Below are positions 1 to 9,156 of a stretch of 36,138 nucleotides of DNA, in pieces. The translations under genes were made by a program, and so were the position numbers. The notes beneath the pieces are model-generated. The model saw only the letters and a list, made by a program, of their open reading frames with translations. It had not been told where the DNA came from and searched no databases. Origin of the DNA: Chromatiales bacterium (GTDB lineage Bacteria > Pseudomonadota > Gammaproteobacteria > Granulosicoccales > Granulosicoccaceae); the NCBI GenBank assembly GCA_020631335.1, contig JAHDHK010000020.1, positions 1 through 36,138 of the forward strand, read 5' to 3'. Position 1 is the first letter of the stretch. The number at the start of each line of letters is the position of its first letter.

Positions 1-143
1 AGCTGCGTGAGACAGACTTTACCGCACATGTCGTCGATGAAAGCCTGGAGGGCTTCTTTCATTACCTGGCACAGGAAGAGCGCTCGATCCGACTGCAGCC
101 TTACGATCAGCAGTCGGATTTGTTAAGGCGTGTGTTCGGTTAG
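1..143 (+). CDS. C-terminal fragment of an unidentified protein
   Basis: An open frame enters from the left edge (codons in phase with base 3) and ends at a TAG at 141-143, giving about 46 residues that finish in LLRRVFG. It is rich in charged residues and has an ordinary protein composition, unlike the other two plus-strand frames; one stops at once, the other reads as basic, Ser/Trp-rich sequence. I do not recognise the family. It is not the C-terminus of FabA, the usual fabB partner. About 180 bases separate it from fabB, so the two need not be co-transcribed. Confidence 0.4.
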   Translation, partial: LRETDFTAHVVDESLEGFFHYLAQEERSIRLQPYDQQSDLLRRVFG

Positions 144-324
144 CGAGCGCCGCACGCCCACAGCGACGGTGACGCACGCCGGCACGTGTACCCGTTTTGC
201 ACCCCCGGATGGTCTGTGCCACCGTACAGTGACACAGCTCGATCGCTTCGACACTGACCTTTCTGAAACGCAGCCTGTTATCGACGCGTGATACACTCGC
301 GTGCTTGATACTTGAGGATTAATC

Positions 325-1542
325 GTGCGAAGAGCGGTGATCACTGGTGCCGGAATTGTCTCCAGCCTGGGTACAGATAAAAGTCGGGTAACCGAGTCTT
401 TGAGAGCCGGTCAATCCGGTATTAAGGCAAAGCCTGAATACACTGAAATTGGCATGCGGAGCCAGATTGCCGGTGTGCCGGATATTGATTTCAAAGAGCA
501 CATCGACCGCAAACAGCTGCGTTTTATGGGTGGTGCTGCGGCCTATGCTTTTTTAGCAATGCGTGAAGCGATTGCCGATGCAGCGCTTGATGAAAAAACA
601 GTATCGAATGTGCGTACCGGGATTGTCGCAGGTTCCGGTGGGGCGGCATCGTCCAGTCAGGTCGAATCAGCTGATATCATGCGTGAAAAAGGCATTCGCC
701 GGGTAGGTCCGTATCGGGTTACCCAGACCATGGGTAGTACGGTGTCGGCCTGTCTTGCCACACCGTTCGGTATTAAGGGAGTCAACTATTCTATGTCTTC
801 CGCCTGTTCTACCAGCGCGCACTGTATCGGACATGCCATGGAGCTAATACAGTTGGGTAAACAGGATGTGGTGTTTGCCGGTGGTGGCGAGGAAGAGCAT
901 TGGACAATGAGCTGCTTGTTCGATGCCATGGGGGCGTTGTCTACAAAGTATAACGATACACCACAGCGGGCATCGCGAGCCTATGATGCCGATCGCGACG
1001 GATTTGTTATCGCCGGAGGCGGTGGCATGCTGGTGGTGGAAGAGCTCGAGCATGCGCTGAATCGTGGCGCGAACATCTACGCTGAAGTGATCGGCTACGG
1101 AGCAACCTCCGACGGTGCGGATATGGTAGCGCCATCAGGAGAGGGTGCTGTGCGGTGTATGCAAATGGCAATGTCCGGCGTTCAGCAACCGGTGGATTAT
1201 CTGAATGCACATGGCACCAGTACGCCTGCCGGGGATGTTACCGAGCTAAAAGCTATTACCGAAGTATTCGGCAGCAATACACCGAAAATCAGCTCAACCA
1301 AGTCGCTGTCAGGGCATTCGCTCGGAGCGGCGGGGGTACAGGAGGCAATCTATTGTTTGCTGATGATGCAAAACGGATTTATCACCGCTTCTGCCAACAT
1401 AGATAACCTCGATCCCGAAGCCGGTGACATAGACATCGTGCGAGAAACGATCACCGACGCCAAAATCGATACCGTGATGTCGAACAGTTTCGGCTTTGGT
1501 GGTACCAACGCGTCGCTGATCATGAGCCGCTACACCGGGTAG
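325..1542 (+). CDS. fabB: 3-oxoacyl-ACP synthase I (KAS I)
   Basis: Condensing enzyme of type II fatty acid synthesis. It joins malonyl-ACP to acyl-ACP in the cytosol and is needed to elongate the cis-unsaturated intermediate made by FabA. The 405 residues match FabB (about 406), and the catalytic triad is at Cys161 (SSACSTS), His296 (NAHGTS) and His331 (SGHSLGAAG), with the conserved Lys326 just before. The GFGGTNA loop lies near the C-terminus. The start is GTG at 325, with GAGGA about six bases upstream. FabB is favoured over FabF because the sequence follows the E. coli FabB pattern throughout, including AGGGEE and the [18 protein letters not shown] block. fabA is not next to it, unlike the common fabAB pair. 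The gene converges on tag with an eight-base gap. Confidence 0.96.
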   Translation: MRRAVITGAGIVSSLGTDKSRVTESLRAGQSGIKAKPEYTEIGMRSQIAGVPDIDFKEHIDRKQLRFMGGAAAYAFLAMREAIADAALDEKTVSNVRTGIVAGSGGAASSSQVESADIMREKGIRRVGPYRVTQTMGSTVSACLATPFGIKGVNYSMSSACSTSAHCIGHAMELIQLGKQDVVFAGGGEEEHWTMSCLFDAMGALSTKYNDTPQRASRAYDADRDGFVIAGGGGMLVVEELEHALNRGANIYAEVIGYGATSDGADMVAPSGEGAVRCMQMAMSGVQQPVDYLNAHGTSTPAGDVTELKAITEVFGSNTPKISSTKSLSGHSLGAAGVQEAIYCLLMMQNGFITASANIDNLDPEAGDIDIVRETITDAKIDTVMSNSFGFGGTNASLIMSRYTG

Positions 1543-1550
1543 ATCGCAGC

Positions 1551-2132
1551 TTAACCGGCATTGTTGTTACTGTTGCGGATTTCCCGGTAGCGGTAACAGC
1601 TTGTCACATGATCATTGACCATGCCTACCCCCTGCATGTAGGCGTAACAAATGGTCGAGCCGATAAACTTAAAGCCGCGCTTTTTCAGGTCTTTGCTCAT
1701 CGCATCGCTCTCGGCGGTGCTTGAGGGCACGTCTGCTGACCTTTTTCTTTTGTTGTCTACCGGCGCACCGCCGATGAACTGCCAGATATAATCACTGAAG
1801 GTTCCATATTCTGACTTCACCTCCAGCATTGCGATTGCATTGGTTCTCACCGAATAAACCTTTAAGCGATTGCGGATAATGCCCGGGTCCAGCAGTAGCT
1901 TCTCGAGTTTGGCATCGGTAAATTTCCGCAGTTTTTCCGCCTGAAAATCGGCAAACACTTTTTTATAGTGGGCGCGCTTTCCCAGGACCACGTGCCAGCT
2001 GACACCTGCCTGCGCCCCTTCGAGAATCAGCATTTCAAACAGCAGCCGGTCATCATACACCGGGACGCCCCACTCGGTGTCGTGGTAGTGCTGATCAATT
2101 TCACTGCTTTCACACCAGCTGCATCTTTTCAT
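1551..2132 (-). CDS. tag: DNA-3-methyladenine glycosylase I
   Basis: Base-excision repair enzyme that removes 3-methyladenine from alkylated DNA in the cytosol. Starting at ATG 2132 the protein has 193 residues (E. coli Tag has 187). From this start the key residues fall at the E. coli positions: zinc ligands Cys4 and His17, base-pocket Glu38 and Trp46, and a C-terminal His/Cys pair (NDHVTSC). That agreement is why this start is preferred to an in-frame one 17 codons upstream. Only a weak GGA lies before the ATG. DUF2288 ends 152 bases upstream on the same strand, so tag may have its own promoter. Confidence 0.93.
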   Translation of the reverse strand: MKRCSWCESSEIDQHYHDTEWGVPVYDDRLLFEMLILEGAQAGVSWHVVLGKRAHYKKVFADFQAEKLRKFTDAKLEKLLLDPGIIRNRLKVYSVRTNAIAMLEVKSEYGTFSDYIWQFIGGAPVDNKRKRSADVPSSTAESDAMSKDLKKRGFKFIGSTICYAYMQGVGMVNDHVTSCYRYREIRNSNNNAG

Positions 2133-2284
2133 TTTCCGGCTCGGGTTAGCGGGGAGGGATGCGGGCAACAGCGCACATATCACCGTCAGTGCCTGGTGGA
2201 GAGTTACCGGCGTAGCAGCGATGCCCTGATTAATCGCTGAATTGTGCTACACGATTGCATCAAAAACTATTAACAACAGGCTGC

Positions 2285-2644
2285 TTAGTCGTTATTCGAC
2301 TCGATTTGATTGTCGTTGCATTCCTGAATCAGTACCCAGGGAGCTGCCACCACGCACCAGAACACCGGTGAACGTGCATACCAGTCTCTGGCATCGTCAT
2401 CGGTGGCTCTTCGAATATTGCCTTTTGCCAGACAGGATTCAATGAAGCTGACATTGTCTTTTGAAATTTGATGGGCAACATCCACAAGATCCATATCGTC
2501 ACCCACATAGATAACCACTCCGCGAGCGAAGTGTTTAATCAGCTCTTCCCATTCAACGGTAGCGGTTTGTTGATTCAGTTCGTCTTTGGACAAAGAAGCG
2601 GGATCTTGATTAGGCGGTTCTGAACTTGAATTGCTGCTGTGCAT
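2285..2644 (-). CDS. DUF2288 family protein
   Basis: Small cytosolic protein of unknown function, about 119 residues from ATG 2644. The family is recognised from TATVEWEELIKHFARGVVIYV followed by DLVDVAHQISKDN, then RDWYARSPVFWCVVAAPWVLIQ near the C-terminus, which is the usual DUF2288 layout (about 100 residues). The first 25 residues are Ser/Pro/Asn-rich and look disordered; the last ten are acidic. An upstream in-frame TTG at 2689 would add 15 residues but gains no conserved sequence. No catalytic residue can be proposed. It lies between tag and the S41 peptidase on the same strand. Confidence 0.8.
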   Translation of the reverse strand: MHSSNSSSEPPNQDPASLSKDELNQQTATVEWEELIKHFARGVVIYVGDDMDLVDVAHQISKDNVSFIESCLAKGNIRRATDDDARDWYARSPVFWCVVAAPWVLIQECNDNQIESNND

Positions 2645-2803
2645 GGTGGTGGTCTTTAGTCGTGTGCTTGCGCGACCCTGATGGTGCAATGGATAAGCGC
2701 TATGTTACACCTAAAGTGTTTCCGCACAGAGCATTAGGTTTGCATCCGTTGAGAATCGATGTCAAACACCTGTCAATACGACGTACGGTTTCTGTGTCTG
2801 CAC

Positions 2804-4138
2804 TTACTCTGTGCTTTCAATAGTGCTGAGTGTGCTGTTTTGAATGATGTCAATTGCAGCTTGCAGTTGTTTATCCGGGGCTGAAATGTATTTCGCGGCG
2901 TTGTCGGGATGGTCTTTTCTGACCTGTTGTTCCAGTAGTGTGCGCTGGTATAAACGTGCCTCACGACTGATGTTCAGTGAGCCCGTGCGACGGAACATAA
3001 AGTCGGCCTCAGTGCGGATGAATTTATCCGGAACAATGCCTGTGGCATGAATAGGGTGGCCCGCGGGGGTTGCAAATTCAGCGATTGTGGTTCGAATGGC
3101 TCCGCCCAGCGGAGGGGCCAGATCGAACACCTTCTGCACCAGGCCTTTGCCATAAGTGGGTTCGCCAATAATAGTGCCTCGTTCGTATCCCTGCAGTGCG
3201 CCTGCAACAATTTCCGATGAAGACATACTGTTGCCGTTAACTAACACCGCCAATGGCAGATCAGTCAGGTATTCCCCGTGCCGCTTTAAATACCTGTGCG
3301 CCCCGGTTTTATACCTTTCACAATAGATATGCTCGTCTTCAATAAACATCGATGTGATGGAACGGGCAGCGCGGGTTGACCCGCCGGGGTTGTCACGTAA
3401 ATCAAGCACGATACCCCGGACAGATGACTGCAGCAGCGATTTAATCTGTTGACGAACGGTGTCGTGAGTGGTGCCACCGAAGCGCGATATTTTCAGATAG
3501 CCAATATCTGAGCTGATGATTTCCGATCGGGCATATTCGAGTTTAACCGGTCCGCGTGTCGCATCAACCGTGTGCCTTTTGCCGTCTCTGTTAATCAGCA
3601 GGTGTACGGTTGTCCCTTCTGGTCCTTTGAGTAGTTTGACAATATCCTTGCTGCTTTTAGCTTTGAGCTCGGTGTCACCGGCACGGATAATTTCGTCACC
3701 GGGTTGCAGATTGCTGTTTTCCTGCGGCCCGCCGATTAATGCACCGATCACGACAGGATAATCATCCGGTTTTGCGCGGAACTTCAGACCGATGCCGTGA
3801 TAGCTGCCGGTGCGCTTTTCGCGGTATCTCTTTAACGACTCCGGAGAGATATAATTAGCGTACTGATCATTGTACTGTTCGATAACGTCGGACAGAACAT
3901 CGCGCATAATCTGCAGGCGGGTGTTTTCATCGTTTACACCATTAAGGCGCTTTTCCAGCCGATCATGAATCGCATCGACGGCTTCAGGCGGATCGCCGGA
4001 GAAGATCTCCAGCTGTGTCTGCTCGACAAGAGAGATGGCGCGTTTGAATTCTGCCATCGGCGATGTCTGTTCTGCCGCGTTTGTCGACATTGACCAGAAA
4101 ATACAGAGGAAAACTGTTAGCGCGTGGTACTTGGGCAA
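2804..4138 (-). CDS. Exported S41-family C-terminal processing peptidase with PDZ domain
   Basis: A CtpA/Prc-type serine protease that would cleave C-terminal tails of envelope proteins in the periplasm. It has 444 residues: a signal peptide (hydrophobic residues 6-18, likely cleaved after STNA), a PDZ domain at about 115-190 (GIGLKF at 115, LQPGDEI at 144) and the S41 catalytic domain at about 205-380. The Ser/Lys dyad is Ser306 (in NSMSSSE) and Lys331 (EPTYGKG), with the same 25-residue spacing as E. coli Prc. LDLRDNPGG at 245 is the characteristic S41 block. The first usable start is TTG at 4138 with a weak ribosome site, so expression may be low. The glycosyltransferase gene ends 68 bases upstream. 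Confidence 0.9.
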   Translation of the reverse strand: MPKYHALTVFLCIFWSMSTNAAEQTSPMAEFKRAISLVEQTQLEIFSGDPPEAVDAIHDRLEKRLNGVNDENTRLQIMRDVLSDVIEQYNDQYANYISPESLKRYREKRTGSYHGIGLKFRAKPDDYPVVIGALIGGPQENSNLQPGDEIIRAGDTELKAKSSKDIVKLLKGPEGTTVHLLINRDGKRHTVDATRGPVKLEYARSEIISSDIGYLKISRFGGTTHDTVRQQIKSLLQSSVRGIVLDLRDNPGGSTRAARSITSMFIEDEHIYCERYKTGAHRYLKRHGEYLTDLPLAVLVNGNSMSSSEIVAGALQGYERGTIIGEPTYGKGLVQKVFDLAPPLGGAIRTTIAEFATPAGHPIHATGIVPDKFIRTEADFMFRRTGSLNISREARLYQRTLLEQQVRKDHPDNAAKYISAPDKQLQAAIDIIQNSTLSTIESTE

Positions 4139-4206
4139 AAGAAGAGCTCGACCGGATGAATCATCTGCTGAAGTGCAATTGGCTTGCCGCGCAGGTGATG
4201 TGCCAC

Positions 4207-5148
4207 TTAAAGATGAAGCGTTTTCGGCTGATCGAGTCGAACTATTTTATAGGCTGCCGCTTCGAGCAGATCCTGCGGGGTAAGCTCTTCAACGCGCCTG
4301 CTGTGTGCGAGCTGCATATTATCGAGTAGCTTTGCTGTTTGAAACTGATGATCGTCAATATGCTGCCCATGCGAACTGTCTCTCGGAACCAGGATAGGTC
4401 GCTTGCCCATGCGCAATGAGGTGAGCGCAGTCCCGGTGCCGGCGTGAGCAATAACCACATCGGCTTCGCGCATGGCTTGCTCAAGCTCATGAGCAGGGAC
4501 TACCTCTTTACCATCAATACCCAGATCACTGACATCGGTTGAGCCTGTCTGCCACAAAACAGAATCGGCATCTTTAAGATAGGTAGCCAGACGGACAAAA
4601 AAATCTCTGAAGGTGTAGTCTTCCATGGTGCCTACGGATACAACGGCCTTGCGTATCTTCACCGGAGGTGATTCCAGTTTTACCGATTCGAATCCATCGA
4701 ATACCGAGCCGATGAATTTCCATTGCTCATCAGCCCAGACTTCATGCTGGTTGTAAAATTTAATACCCGGTATGCGCATAAGCGCTTTGCCGGTGACAGA
4801 AGGTCCCTCCACCCGGGTGGCAGATTCAATGTAATGCGTGGGTATTCCCCGCACGGCACTGTAGGGCAGATAGGCCAGAGCAATCGCGGACCCGGTGCTG
4901 ATCACCCGGTTCACTTTGTACTTTCTGATCAGTCTGAATGCCTGAGGTACATTTTTCAGTACCGAAGCGAGCCCTCGTGGCCTGATGTAAGGCACGTATT
5001 CAACCGGTTGTCCCTGCAGCATAGAGCGCGTTTGAGGAGAGTCGAATGTAACCCAGACGAAATTCTCATCGGCCTCGCGCAGGCGCGGCCAGAGCTCGGC
5101 AAGTTGAGTAAAGTGCCCGCCACTGGAAGCCACCAGCATTGTGGTCAT
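4207..5148 (-). CDS. Glycosyltransferase, fused Alg14/Alg13 (PssD/PssE) type
   Basis: A GT-B glycosyltransferase likely acting on the cytoplasmic face of the inner membrane to add a sugar to a lipid-linked glycan. The N-terminal half (residues 1-160) is Alg14/PssD-like, with ASSGGHFTQL at 7-16 as the membrane-partner signature. The C-terminal half (about 165-313) is Alg13/PssE-like and holds the UDP-sugar site: SVGT at 171 and HAGTGTALTSLRMGKRPILV at 235-254, then a GQHIDDHQ segment. In many bacteria these halves are separate genes (pssD, pssE; epsE, epsF), and here they are one chain of 313 residues. No polymerase or flippase is adjacent. The donor sugar cannot be told from sequence. Confidence 0.88.
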   Translation of the reverse strand: MTTMLVASSGGHFTQLAELWPRLREADENFVWVTFDSPQTRSMLQGQPVEYVPYIRPRGLASVLKNVPQAFRLIRKYKVNRVISTGSAIALAYLPYSAVRGIPTHYIESATRVEGPSVTGKALMRIPGIKFYNQHEVWADEQWKFIGSVFDGFESVKLESPPVKIRKAVVSVGTMEDYTFRDFFVRLATYLKDADSVLWQTGSTDVSDLGIDGKEVVPAHELEQAMREADVVIAHAGTGTALTSLRMGKRPILVPRDSSHGQHIDDHQFQTAKLLDNMQLAHSRRVEELTPQDLLEAAAYKIVRLDQPKTLHL

Positions 5149-5241
5149 TGAATACTTCCGGGCATTTTTCGTATCGGCATAAGGCTTTTCGGAACGTAGG
5201 GATTGTGCTGTGGCGAATCTGAAAATCTACAATTGATGGTG

Positions 5242-5270
5242 ATGGATCAGTTGTTTACCGCGTGATCCAT
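5242..5270. repeat. Inverted repeat, 8-bp arms
   Basis: Arms ATGGATCA (5242-5249) and TGATCCAT (5263-5270) are perfectly complementary across a 13-base spacer. They lie about 95 bases upstream of the glycosyltransferase start. The repeat could be an operator or a short hairpin. There is no T-run, so it is not a clear terminator. Confidence 0.3.
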
Positions 5271-5335
5271 GCGCCGCTGGTCCCTGACGCATTCTGCTGA
5301 GCTCACGCCAAAATCGCGTCAAGTTGAATTATCCT

Positions 5336-5360
5336 ATAAAAACACGTGCCTAACACGCAT
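5336..5360 (-). terminator. Rho-independent terminator after the Ldh-family gene
   Basis: On the minus strand a 7-bp stem (two G-U pairs) with loop TTAGG is followed directly by TTTTTAT. The stem arms are 5342-5348 and 5354-5360, and the run of A at 5338-5342 on the plus strand is the T-tract. It begins 30 bases after the stop codon of the dehydrogenase gene, separating it from the glycosyltransferase. Confidence 0.5.
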
Positions 5361-5389
5361 GCTTTCCGAGCTGAAATTAGGCCTGACAC

Positions 5390-6463
5390 TCAGCTGCTGG
5401 TTTTCAACGTGGATTTAAGCGAATCGATGTTACTGTTGAACTGACCTGCTATGTCCATTAATTGGGCCATTGTTTCGTCATCAACGAAGATACCATCTCT
5501 GTTTCGATCGATTCTGTGCTGATTTTCCGGTTCGCCGGGCAACAATACCTCGCGGGTGCCGGCTGCCGGTTTACCGGATTTTATTGACTCACAAAACTCG
5601 ATAATTCGAGCTTCGATGGGTTCGATATCATCAAACGCGCGCGGATTGATAATAATCGAGAACATATTGTTGAATACGCCGTTAGGAATCTCGTTGCCGG
5701 TGGCGACTGTTTCCTTACCGGCAATCGCACCGGCAAGCAGTTCAGCAAAGATGCCGAGTCCTGAACCTTTGTGCAGGCCGAAAGCGGTTAAAGCACCGCG
5801 TCGGTGCAGCCAGATATCGGACGGATTGTCAGTGGGCAGGCCATCGACGTCGAGTACCCAGCCTGCAGGAATTTTTTCACCCTTGTTATGAGCCACCCGT
5901 ACCTTGCCCAGTGCCACAGTACTGGTCGCCATATCCAGCATTGGTCGGGCTGCGCCCTGCAATGGCATCCCTATGCTGATCGGGTTGGTTGAGAAGCCGG
6001 GCATACTGCTGCCGTACGGGGCGACGACGGGGGCGTGTCCCCAGACATTAACAAAGTGGATAGAAATATATCCCTGCCCGGCGCAGTACTCAGAGTATGT
6101 GCCGATTCGGGAAACGTGACCTGCATTGCGCATACCCAGCACGGCAACATCGTGTTGTTCAGCGGCAGACAATGCGCGATCAAGTGCCAGCAGTGACATC
6201 CGGTGGCCAAACCCGCGTCTGGCATCGACGATCTGAATTGCACCGTCATCGGACAAAAATTCGGGTGTTTGATTAGGAATAAGATTGCCGTCTTTCACCT
6301 GTGCGCCGTACATCGGTAACATGCCGACACCATGAGAGTCGTGACCGGACAGATTCGCGCGAACCAGGTGGTCGGCGACGATGTTGGCCTCTTCTTCGCT
6401 ACAGCCAAAGCTGATAAGAATAGTTTTTGCGAAAGATTCAAGGCTCGCCGGGGTGTAGTTCAT
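5390..6463 (-). CDS. Ldh-family (malate/L-lactate type) NAD(P)-dependent dehydrogenase
   Basis: Cytosolic oxidoreductase of the COG2055 family (YlbC, ComC/sulfolactate, AllD/ureidoglycolate and malate dehydrogenases), with a fold unlike classical Rossmann malate dehydrogenases. It has 357 residues, the usual length. Conserved blocks are SGHDSHGVGML (catalytic His in DSHG, near residue 47), RNAGHVSRIG near 105, the NPISIGMP segment, MLDMATSTVALGKV and GLHKGSGLGIFAELLAGA in the C-terminal half. The substrate cannot be read from sequence; a small 2-hydroxy acid is expected from the family. It is monocistronic in appearance, with its own terminator and a 363-base gap upstream. Confidence 0.88.
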   Translation of the reverse strand: MNYTPASLESFAKTILISFGCSEEEANIVADHLVRANLSGHDSHGVGMLPMYGAQVKDGNLIPNQTPEFLSDDGAIQIVDARRGFGHRMSLLALDRALSAAEQHDVAVLGMRNAGHVSRIGTYSEYCAGQGYISIHFVNVWGHAPVVAPYGSSMPGFSTNPISIGMPLQGAARPMLDMATSTVALGKVRVAHNKGEKIPAGWVLDVDGLPTDNPSDIWLHRRGALTAFGLHKGSGLGIFAELLAGAIAGKETVATGNEIPNGVFNNMFSIIINPRAFDDIEPIEARIIEFCESIKSGKPAAGTREVLLPGEPENQHRIDRNRDGIFVDDETMAQLMDIAGQFNSNIDSLKSTLKTSS

Positions 6464-6826
6464 GGTTATGTATTCATCGGTTGCGGGTGGTTACCTGAAT
6501 TTTAACACTGCGAAAGCGTTGTTCTGTTGTCCTGAGTGCAATGGAGCAGTGTTTCAATTTGCGTTACTCTTGTGTCGGTCTGATCGTCAGGTTATTGGCG
6601 AATCAGCGATTCAATCTTTTGCGCAAGCCGGGCTGAACTGGAAAAGTTGATAATGTTTCACCTTCATCTCTACGCTGTCGATGGCATCGGTTCCGCTGCC
6701 GGGTCTATAGTGGCTATTCTTGAGACCGAATTGTTCCCTGATCTTCGGGCAGCGGGGAGAAGCGGCTATTAAAAGCCGCCGGTCCCCGACGTCAGATCAG
6801 TGAGATAACCTAATAGATGCAGTCAG
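6464..6826. other. Intergenic region (363 bp) between divergent genes
   Basis: No convincing gene. It must hold the promoters of the Ldh-family gene (leftward) and the WecG-type gene (rightward). The last 90 bases contain the leader hairpin listed separately. A short out-of-frame ORF from ATG 6817 (about 42 codons) overlaps the start of the glycosyltransferase frame and has no recognisable content. Confidence 0.5.
6738..6800 (+). ncRNA. Long imperfect leader hairpin upstream of the WecG-type gene
   Basis: Three nested complementary pairs share one axis: CTGATC (6738-6743) with GATCAG (6795-6800), GGGGA (6754-6758) with TCCCC (6783-6787), and GCGGCT (6762-6767) with AGCCGC (6774-6779) closing a six-base loop ATTAAA. 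A symmetric 3x3 internal loop separates the inner two helices and a 10x7 loop the outer two. No U-run follows, so it is not a standard terminator. It ends 26 bases before the first possible start codon, a position suited to a 5' UTR control element. Confidence 0.45.
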
Positions 6827-7708
6827 TTGAAAAACAGCCTCTCACAGCAACCGGATTTGCCAGACACCAGTGTCGAATTGACATCGGTAGCGGCGATGCC
6901 TGCGCGCGCCAATGGCGTGGTCGATTCTCTCGAGTACGGGATTGACAGTACGATGGATGCTGCAAGCCGACTGACATTGCTGGATGTGGAATTCCTGAGC
7001 ATCTCTATGGAAGAGGCGTTACACCTGATCGGTGGGGTAATCAAGGAAAACAGTAAAGAGTGCGTATCGTTTATTAATGCCGACTGCCTGAATATCAGTT
7101 CTAAAGATGAGGAATACCGTTCTATCCTCAATTCACAGTCTCTGGTGTTGCCTGATGGCGCCGGAATCAGCCTCGCCTGTCGTTTAATGGGCAAGCGACT
7201 CAAGGCGAATCTTAACGGCACCGATCTGTTGCCCGAGTTGTGCGAAGTTGCACGCAGTGAAGGCTTTACCGTTTTTCTGCTTGGCGCAGCGCCGGGTGTT
7301 GCTGCTCGAATGCAACGTAATCTGACCGACACCTATCCGGGGTTGAAAATTGTCGGTGAAAGGCACGGCTATTTTGATCACGACGATGACAGCAATACAG
7401 TGATCGATCAAATCAATGCATTGAAACCGAACATTGTATTGGTGGCTTTCGGTGCACCAAGACAGGAAAAGTGGATACACAAATATCATCAGCAAATCGA
7501 CAGCAACATACTGGTTGGTGTCGGGGGACTGTTCGATTTTTATTCCGGTGATAAAAAACGCGCGCCGCTGTGGATGAGAAAAAGCGGTGTAGAGTGGATG
7601 TACCGGCTTTATCTTGAGCCCGGTAGATTGTGGCGACGCTACATCATTGGCAATCCGCTTTTTATGCTGCGGATGCTTCGCTGGAAGAAATCCCTCCAGC
7701 GCTCATAA
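6827..7708 (+). CDS. WecG/TagA/CpsF-family glycosyltransferase
   Basis: A GT26 enzyme that transfers a sugar such as N-acetylmannosamine(uronate) to a lipid-linked acceptor in polysaccharide or teichoic-acid-like synthesis, at the cytoplasmic membrane face. Family blocks: FINADCLNI at about 82, VLPDGAGI at about 107 with the conserved Asp110, LNGTDLLPELC near 130, FLLGAAPGVAARM, VLVAFGAPRQEKW and GVGGLFDFYSGDKKRAP. The C-terminus (about 240-293) is basic and amphipathic, as expected for membrane binding. The frame opens at TTG 6827, but homology begins only near residue 48. ATG 6896 or ATG 6953 is therefore a reasonable start. No other glycan gene adjoins it except the fused glycosyltransferase 1.7 kb to the left. 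Confidence 0.9.
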   Translation: MKNSLSQQPDLPDTSVELTSVAAMPARANGVVDSLEYGIDSTMDAASRLTLLDVEFLSISMEEALHLIGGVIKENSKECVSFINADCLNISSKDEEYRSILNSQSLVLPDGAGISLACRLMGKRLKANLNGTDLLPELCEVARSEGFTVFLLGAAPGVAARMQRNLTDTYPGLKIVGERHGYFDHDDDSNTVIDQINALKPNIVLVAFGAPRQEKWIHKYHQQIDSNILVGVGGLFDFYSGDKKRAPLWMRKSGVEWMYRLYLEPGRLWRRYIIGNPLFMLRMLRWKKSLQRS

Positions 7709-7823
7709 TTCCCTTGCCAGTCCTCTGGTGATTCGGAAAAATTAAAAGCCCGTGCTGCGTAAAACTACCTGAGCAGCAGCGTACCTGCGGCTGGGCACTA
7801 CCGTAGGTCGTCAGCTAACAGCG

Positions 7824-8927
7824 TTAACGTTTTGCACCCATGGCGAGCGCTCTTTGTTCTGAATCCTTAAGCTGTTGCCGGTCTTCGATCTCTCCCTTTG
7901 CCTCCGGCCAACCCTGTATATGCCGCTCAATCAGTTGACACAGTGCACTTATATGCACCTGCTGATCATTCAGTGCCGGGATGTAATGGAAGCTTTCACC
8001 ACCGGCTTCGATAAAAATCTCGCGATTCTCCTCGTTGATTTCTTCAATGGTTTCCAGGCAATCGGCGGCAAAACCCGGACAGATCACTTCAATACTTTTT
8101 ACCCCCTGGGAAGGTAATTGTTCCATAGTTTTGTCGCAGTAGGGCTGTAGCCAGGGCTCCCTGCCAAAACGGGACTGAAACACGACCTGATATTGATCCT
8201 CACTCAATTTAAGCTTTTCGGCCAGCAGCCTTGCGGTCGCCTGGCACTGACAGAAGTACGGGTCGCCGTTGTTTCTGTATCTTTCGGGAATGCCATGAAA
8301 TGACATGACCAGCCGCTGGGCACGACCGTTACTCTGCCAGCTTTGTTCGACAGACGAGGCAAGCGCATTGATGTAGTTTTCATCATCGAAGTACTGATTA
8401 ATAAACCGCAATTCCGGAATCCATCTCACGTGCGTAAGCTGTCGGGTAACTTCATCGAACACGGAAGCGACAGTAGAGCCTGAGTATTGCGGATAAAGCG
8501 GCAGCACGACCAGCCGTCTGACATTTGCCGCTCTTAACTCGGCAAGCGCAGATTCCACTGATGGATTACCATAGCGCATCGCAAGCGCCACCTGGGCATT
8601 CCCGGCCAGCTGCTCCGGCAACATCTGTTGGATACCGGCGGTCTGTTTTTTGGCAATGTCCAGCAATGGTGATCCGGTTTCTTCGTCCCAGACCGTTTTG
8701 TAGGCTTCTGCAGTGCGCGACGGGCGAATGCGAAGTATCACGCCGTTTAGAATCAGCCACCACAGGACTCGTGGCACTTCAACAACCCGGGGGTCGCTGA
8801 GGAACTGTTTGAGATATCGGCGTACTGACGGAGTGCTGGTATCGTCGGGTGTTCCCAGGTTGACTAACAGGACACCCAGTCGTGACGCAGTGCCGTGGCG
8901 ATAATCGGCTTCGCCAATGTATTTCAT
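7824..8927 (-). CDS. hemH: Ferrochelatase
   Basis: Last step of protoheme synthesis: inserts Fe2+ into protoporphyrin IX at the inner membrane or cytosol. It has 367 residues; E. coli HemH is 320, and the extra length is mostly an acidic/basic C-terminal tail after about residue 325. LLVNLGTPD at 20, SDPRVVE at 44, LPLYPQYS at 142 and the metal-site SFHGIPERY with His211 are present. CPGFAADCLETIEEI at 283-297 is the second active-site block. Start ATG 8927. The gene converges on the WecG-type gene with a 115-base gap and is divergent from priA across an unusual 467-base region. Confidence 0.96.
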   Translation of the reverse strand: MKYIGEADYRHGTASRLGVLLVNLGTPDDTSTPSVRRYLKQFLSDPRVVEVPRVLWWLILNGVILRIRPSRTAEAYKTVWDEETGSPLLDIAKKQTAGIQQMLPEQLAGNAQVALAMRYGNPSVESALAELRAANVRRLVVLPLYPQYSGSTVASVFDEVTRQLTHVRWIPELRFINQYFDDENYINALASSVEQSWQSNGRAQRLVMSFHGIPERYRNNGDPYFCQCQATARLLAEKLKLSEDQYQVVFQSRFGREPWLQPYCDKTMEQLPSQGVKSIEVICPGFAADCLETIEEINEENREIFIEAGGESFHYIPALNDQQVHISALCQLIERHIQGWPEAKGEIEDRQQLKDSEQRALAMGAKR

Positions 8928-9156
8928 AGTGTGGTCCTGGATGAATAAAGGATTGTCAGGCAGCGCTGTGTTTCGGGTCGACTAATTGACACAGGCAAGG
9001 TGAGCGGGTTGTGCGGCCCGACTGTGCGATTGATACGGATGGATGCATTCATTTGGTTTAATCGGCGTAACATCGCGATTTGTGACAGCAAACAGGCGCT
9101 CGAAGAAAAACGAAAGTGTTGCAAAAACGGATCAATTAGCGAATCTCGAGTGTCAC

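Noticed and set aside
2690-2803. tRNA or small RNA between the DUF2288 and S41 peptidase genes
   Set aside because: No cloverleaf or TPsiC-like sequence and no stable hairpin could be drawn.
6817-6950. Short leader peptide gene before the WecG-type protein
   Set aside because: An ATG at 6817 opens about 42 codons out of frame, but there is no ribosome site and no notable run of one amino acid that would suggest attenuation.
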